A program made the translations under genes and the position numbers. The notes beneath the pieces were generated by a model. It had not been told where the DNA came from. It ran no database searches and saw only the letters and a program-made list of their open reading frames with translations. Shown piece by piece: positions 60,196 to 64,000 of a DNA stretch of 64,000 bases. Numbering within the stretch: position 1 is the stretch's first letter; the number at the start of each line of letters is the position of its first letter. The DNA comes from Candidatus Pantoea floridensis. GTDB lineage: Bacteria > Pseudomonadota > Gammaproteobacteria > Enterobacterales > Enterobacteriaceae. Where the stretch lies: positions 3,162,001 through 3,226,000 of the forward strand of contig NZ_OCMY01000001.1 in the NCBI RefSeq assembly GCF_900215435.1. Direction: 5' to 3'.

Positions 60196-60936
60196 ATGTG
60201 GAAATGGTTACACCAGTGGGCAAAGCCTGAGCGGCTTTACCAGCTATGCGGTCGCTTGATTCCCTGGTTCGCGGTGCTGGGTGTTGGCACGCTGTTACTC
60301 GGTTGGATATGGGGCTTCGGCTTTGCTCCGGCGGATTATCAGCAGGGCAACAGCTTCCGAATTATGTACATTCACGTGCCGGCTGCGATGTGGTCAATGG
60401 GCGTATATGCGTCAATGGCGATCGCGGCCTTTATCGGCCTGGTGTGGCAGATGAAGATGGCTGATCTGGTCTCGGCCGCGATGGCGCCGATCGGCGCGGT
60501 ATTTACCTTTATCGCGTTGGTCACCGGTTCCGCCTGGGGCAAACCGATGTGGGGTACCTGGTGGATCTGGGATGCACGCCTGACATCTGAGCTGGTATTG
60601 CTGTTCCTTTATATGGGTGTCATCGCGCTCTACCACTCGTTTGACGACCGCCGCACTGCCGGTCGTGCCGCAGGGATTTTAATTCTGGTTGGGGTGGTCA
60701 ATCTGCCGATCATTCACTTCTCGGTTCAGTGGTGGAACACCCTGCATCAGGGCTCATCGGGCATTCTCCAGCAGGCCATCGATCCCAGTATGCGTACGCC
60801 GCTGCGCTGGTCGATTCTCGGTTACTTGCTGGTGTTCGGTGCCTTAACGCTGATGCGCCTGCGTAATCTGATCCTCTTTACCGAGCGCCATCGTCCGTGG
60901 GCGATTGATGTTGCGCAGGGAGGGGGCAAATCATGA
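60196..60936 (+). CDS. ccmC: Haem exporter protein CcmC
   Basis: This 246-residue protein (E. coli 245) has six spans and loads haem onto CcmE. The tryptophan-rich WWD motif is WGTWWIWDARLT; the flanking haem-ligand histidines are in MYIHVPAA and LPIIHFSVQWW. The start at 60196 (MWKWLHQW) matches the family; an earlier start 18 codons upstream does not. It overlaps ccmD (ATGA). Confidence 0.95.
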   Translation: MWKWLHQWAKPERLYQLCGRLIPWFAVLGVGTLLLGWIWGFGFAPADYQQGNSFRIMYIHVPAAMWSMGVYASMAIAAFIGLVWQMKMADLVSAAMAPIGAVFTFIALVTGSAWGKPMWGTWWIWDARLTSELVLLFLYMGVIALYHSFDDRRTAGRAAGILILVGVVNLPIIHFSVQWWNTLHQGSSGILQQAIDPSMRTPLRWSILGYLLVFGALTLMRLRNLILFTERHRPWAIDVAQGGGKS

Positions 60937-61163
60937 CGCCAGCCTTCACATCACTCAGTGATTTCTTCGCCATGGGCGGCTATGCGTTTTACGTCTGGCT
61001 GGCCGTCATTCTCACGTTGATTCCACTCTTCGGCCTGGTGCTGCACACCGTGCTCTTTCGCCGCCGAATGCTGGCAGAAATTCGCCAGCGTCAATCCAGG
61101 GAGCGCCGCATTCGCGCCGCCAAATCGAAAAAAACGGCCAATGAAGCAGGAGAATCCGTTTGA
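60933..61163 (+). CDS. ccmD: Haem exporter protein CcmD
   Basis: This 76-residue small protein (E. coli 69) has one span (about residues 17-38) and a basic cytoplasmic tail ([25 protein letters not shown]). It assists release of haem-loaded CcmE from CcmC. It overlaps ccmC by four bases and ccmE by four. Confidence 0.93.
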   Translation: MTPAFTSLSDFFAMGGYAFYVWLAVILTLIPLFGLVLHTVLFRRRMLAEIRQRQSRERRIRAAKSKKTANEAGESV

Positions 61164-61645
61164 ATATCCGTCGTCGTAATCGCCTGTATGTGGCGATAGC
61201 GGTGTTGATCGGGCTGGGCCTGGCAACGTCGCTGGTAATGTACGCGCTGCGTTCCAACATCGACCTGTTTTATACCCCGAGCGAAATTCTCTACGGCAAG
61301 GGCGAAGATCATCAGAAGCCCGAGCCGGGCCAGCGCCTGCGCATTGGTGGCATGGTGATGCCAGGTAGCGTTAAGCGCGATGCGAAAACCCTCGCCGTCT
61401 CATTCAAACTGTATGACGCCAACGGCGTGGTGAATGTCAGTTACGAAGGCATCTTGCCGGACCTGTTCCGCGAAGGGCAGGGCGTGGTCGCGCAGGGGGT
61501 ACTGGAAGAGGGCAACCTGGTGAATGCCAAAGAAGTGCTGGCGAAGCATGATGAAAAATATACGCCACCTGAAATTGAAGATGCGATGAAGAAGAATCAC
61601 ACCGGACCCGCGTCCGCTTATCAACAGGCGGGAGCGCAATCATGA
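61160..61645 (+). CDS. ccmE: Periplasmic haem chaperone CcmE
   Basis: This 161-residue membrane-anchored OB-fold protein binds haem covalently on H130 (VLAKHDEKY), with Y134 four residues later. One span covers about residues 9-29. The start is TTG at 61160 (AGGAG 7 bases upstream), the position of the E. coli protein. It overlaps ccmD and ccmF by four bases each. Confidence 0.95.
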   Translation: MNIRRRNRLYVAIAVLIGLGLATSLVMYALRSNIDLFYTPSEILYGKGEDHQKPEPGQRLRIGGMVMPGSVKRDAKTLAVSFKLYDANGVVNVSYEGILPDLFREGQGVVAQGVLEEGNLVNAKEVLAKHDEKYTPPEIEDAMKKNHTGPASAYQQAGAQS

Positions 61646-63600
61646 TGCCGGAAATCGGTAGCTTCTTGCTGTGTCTGGCGCTCGGCCTGGCGCTACTGCT
61701 GAGTGTTTATCCGCTCTGGGGCGCGGCGCGTCAGGATGCACGTTTAATGGCGATGGCTCGCCCGCTGACGTGGGGTTTGTTTATCTGTGTCGCGGCTTCA
61801 TTCCTGGTGCTCGTGCACGCCTTTGTGGTGAATGATTTTACCGTGGGCTATGTCGCCACCAACTCCAATACTCTGCTGCCGGTTTACTATCGTATCGCAG
61901 CAACCTGGGGGGCGCATGAAGGTTCTCTGTTGTTGTGGGTATTGTTGCTAAGCACCTGGACTTTAGCGGTGGCGATTTTCAGCCGCGGTATGCCGCAGGA
62001 TGCGCTGGCGCGCGTGCTGGCGGTAATGGGCATGATTAATCTGGGCTTCCTGCTGTTTATCATCCTTACCTCGAATCCGTTTACGCGCACCTTGCCGAAC
62101 TTCCCGATCGATGGACGCGATCTCAATCCGATGTTGCAGGATATCGGGCTGATCTTCCATCCGCCCCTGTTGTATATGGGGTATGTTGGTTTCTCAGTCG
62201 CGTTCGCTTTCGCCATTGCTTCACTGATGGCGGGGCGCCTGGATACCGCATGGGCGCGCTGGTCACGTCCGTGGACCACTGCCGCATGGGTGTTTTTAAC
62301 CATTGGTATCGTGCTCGGTTCTGCCTGGGCCTATTACGAGCTTGGCTGGGGCGGCTGGTGGTTCTGGGATCCGGTAGAAAACGCCTCCTTTATGCCGTGG
62401 CTGGCCGGCACGGCGCTGATGCATTCACTGGCCGTCACCGAAAAGCGCGGTAGCTTTAAGTCGTGGACGGTGTTACTGGCGATTACTGCGTTCTCTTTAA
62501 GCCTGCTTGGCACCTTCCTTGTGCGTTCCGGCGTGCTGGTTTCAGTGCACTCATTCGCCTCTGACCCGGCGCGCGGCATGTTTATCCTCGCGTTCCTGGT
62601 GATTGTGATTGGCAGCTCGCTGCTACTATATGCGTTAAAAGGTGGCCAGGTGCGCAGCCGCGTGCAGAGTGAAGCCTGGTCGCGCGAATCCTTCCTGTTA
62701 GGCAACAACGTGCTACTGATCGCGGCGATGCTGGTGGTCCTGCTGGGTACACTTCTGCCGCTGGTGCATAAACAGTTAGGCTTGGGCAGTATCTCCGTTG
62801 GCGAACCTTTTTTTAATACCATGTTCACCTGGCTGATGGCGCCGTTTGCGCTGATGCTGGGCATTGGCCCACTGGTACGCTGGCGTCGCGATCAGCCGCA
62901 GAAGTTGTGGAAACGTCTTGGCGTTGGTCTGCTGGTAACGCTGATTTTGTCTATCGCACTGCCGTGGCTGTTGCAGGATCGCATCGAAGCGATGACGGTC
63001 ATCGGCCTGCTGATGTCGATCTGGGTGATCATGCTGACGCTGATGGAGCTGCACGAGCGCGCAACGCATCGCCACTCCTTCTTCAAAGGATTGCGTCATC
63101 TCTCGCGCAGCCATTGGGGCATGGTGCTGGGCCATCTTGGCGTGGCGGTCACGGTGGTGGGCATCGCTTTTAGCACCCAATACAGCGTTGAGCGTGATGT
63201 GCGTATGAAAGCCGGCGATAGTGTCGACATCCACAACTATCACTTTACTTTCCACGGTGTGCGCAACCTGCAGGGCCCGAACTACAGCGGTGGCGAAGCC
63301 ATCATTGAAGTGACGCGCAACGGCAAGCCGGAAGCGGTGATGCAAGCGGAAAAACGCTTTTACGCGGCGGCGCGCACCATGATGACCGAAGCGGCCATCA
63401 GCGGCGGTTTCACGCGCGATCTTTATGCGGCGCTCGGTGAAGAGCTGGATGACGGTTCATGGGCAGTACGTATCTACTACAAGCCTTTTGTTCGCTGGAT
63501 CTGGTACGGCGGCGTGTTTATGGCGGTGGGCGGCCTGTTCTGCCTGTTCGATCCCCGTTATCGCTCGCGTAAAAAAGCAGAGCGCGAGGAGCTGGCATGA
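61642..63600 (+). CDS. ccmF: Haem lyase subunit CcmF
   Basis: This 652-residue membrane protein (E. coli 647) ligates haem to apocytochrome c. It has about fifteen spans, with the WWD motif [19 protein letters not shown] near residue 236 and conserved histidines in TWGAHEGSL and the [10 protein letters not shown] regions. ATG 61642 is used; a second ATG follows immediately. Confidence 0.96.
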   Translation: MMPEIGSFLLCLALGLALLLSVYPLWGAARQDARLMAMARPLTWGLFICVAASFLVLVHAFVVNDFTVGYVATNSNTLLPVYYRIAATWGAHEGSLLLWVLLLSTWTLAVAIFSRGMPQDALARVLAVMGMINLGFLLFIILTSNPFTRTLPNFPIDGRDLNPMLQDIGLIFHPPLLYMGYVGFSVAFAFAIASLMAGRLDTAWARWSRPWTTAAWVFLTIGIVLGSAWAYYELGWGGWWFWDPVENASFMPWLAGTALMHSLAVTEKRGSFKSWTVLLAITAFSLSLLGTFLVRSGVLVSVHSFASDPARGMFILAFLVIVIGSSLLLYALKGGQVRSRVQSEAWSRESFLLGNNVLLIAAMLVVLLGTLLPLVHKQLGLGSISVGEPFFNTMFTWLMAPFALMLGIGPLVRWRRDQPQKLWKRLGVGLLVTLILSIALPWLLQDRIEAMTVIGLLMSIWVIMLTLMELHERATHRHSFFKGLRHLSRSHWGMVLGHLGVAVTVVGIAFSTQYSVERDVRMKAGDSVDIHNYHFTFHGVRNLQGPNYSGGEAIIEVTRNGKPEAVMQAEKRFYAAARTMMTEAAISGGFTRDLYAALGEELDDGSWAVRIYYKPFVRWIWYGGVFMAVGGLFCLFDPRYRSRKKAEREELA

Positions 63601-64000
63601 ACAAAAAAATCCTTTTTATCCCGCTAGTCCTATTTTTACTGCTGGCGGCGGCACTGCTCTGGCAGCTGTCGCGCAACGCTAATGGCGATGATCCTACGCG
63701 CCTCGAATCGGCGCTGATCGGCAAACCTGTGCCGGTGTTTAAACTCGAAGCGCTCGATAAGCCAGGTAAAATCTATGACCAGCATGTGCTGACCGATGGT
63801 AAGCCGATTCTGCTAAATGTCTGGGCGACCTGGTGCCCAACCTGCCGCGCGGAGCATCAATACCTCAATACGCTGGCGGAAAAAGGCATCCGTGTGGTTG
63901 GCCTGAACTATAAAGACGATCGCAGCAAAGCGGTGACCTGGTTGAACACCTTGGGTAATCCTTATGCACTGAGTCTCTATGATGGCGACGGCATGCTCGG
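63597..64000 (+). CDS. ccmG: Thiol:disulfide interchange protein CcmG/DsbE (partial)
   Basis: The first 134 codons of a thioredoxin-fold protein are present. It has a membrane anchor (ILFIPLVLFLLLAAALLWQL) and the redox motif WCPTC in LLNVWATWCPTCRAEH, which reduces apocytochrome c cysteines before haem ligation. It overlaps ccmF by four bases. The window ends inside it; E. coli DsbE is 185 residues. Confidence 0.95.
   Translation, partial: MNKKILFIPLVLFLLLAAALLWQLSRNANGDDPTRLESALIGKPVPVFKLEALDKPGKIYDQHVLTDGKPILLNVWATWCPTCRAEHQYLNTLAEKGIRVVGLNYKDDRSKAVTWLNTLGNPYALSLYDGDGML

Overview
The window is a chromosomal segment of an enterobacterium, most likely Pantoea or a close relative in the Erwiniaceae. 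Most of it is the conserved E. coli-type neighbourhood ypfG-tktB-talA-maeB / hemF-amiA / ypeA-yfeZ-yfeY-yfeX / cysPTWAM / crr-ptsI-ptsH / cysK / cysZ / zipA-ligA-ypeB / yfeH-yfeR / val-lys tRNAs-gltX-yfeC / ala tRNAs / nupC / mntH-ypeC / glk / ypdAB / alaC-ypdK / argW tRNA-yfdC / ccm. The 550-residue indole-3-pyruvate decarboxylase (ipdC), an enzyme of plant-associated Pantoea, points to that genus. No phage, transposase, CRISPR array or rRNA gene is visible. Genus is inferred from remembered protein similarity, not from a search.

Layout. 1-8.4 kb: ypfG, ampH, then talA-tktB (non-oxidative pentose phosphate) diverging from maeB. 8.4-13 kb: amiA-hemF, ypeA-yfeZ, yfeY, yfeX. 13-18 kb: sulfate/thiosulfate importer cysPTWA plus cysM. 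18.2-20.2 kb: a Cpx-like two-component pair where E. coli carries pdxK. 20.3-25.3 kb: PTS general proteins, cysK, cysZ. 25.5-28.8 kb: zipA, ligA, ypeB. 28.8-33.8 kb: yfeH/yfeR, a FlxA-like protein, four tRNAs, gltX, yfeC. 33.9-38.7 kb: formate/nitrite channel, two tRNA-Ala, nupC, mntH, ypeC. 38.9-47.6 kb: aldo/keto reductase, ipdC, glk, ypdBA, acetyltransferase, alaC and the 23-residue ypdK. 47.8-57.4 kb is the most strain-variable part: a divergent efflux pump/IclR module with a UspA protein and an unrecognised membrane protein, small lipoproteins, yhjX, an AriR-type connector, an EamA exporter with an AraC regulator. 57.5-64 kb: tRNA-Arg, yfdC and the start of the cytochrome c maturation operon ccmABCDEFG, cut by the window end.

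How the parts work together. Sulfur assimilation is spread over cysPTWAM, cysK and cysZ. Central carbon genes (tktB, talA, maeB, ptsHI-crr, glk, alaC) surround a pyruvate-sensing circuit: YpdA/YpdB is encoded at 43.6-45.3 kb and its known E. coli target yhjX lies about 10 kb away, preceded by a direct repeat resembling the YpdB motif. The window is mainly core genome. The best leads are regulatory: that YpdB-like site, a duplicated 21-bp operator-like repeat between the pump and its IclR regulator, LacI-type palindromes at both ends of the aldo/keto reductase gene, a family of dispersed intergenic palindromes, a Cpx-like system at an unusual locus, and an orphan terminator on the minus strand near 52.7 kb suggesting a small RNA. 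Two small genes below ordinary ORF cut-offs (47537-47608 and 53257-53409) were read directly from the sequence.
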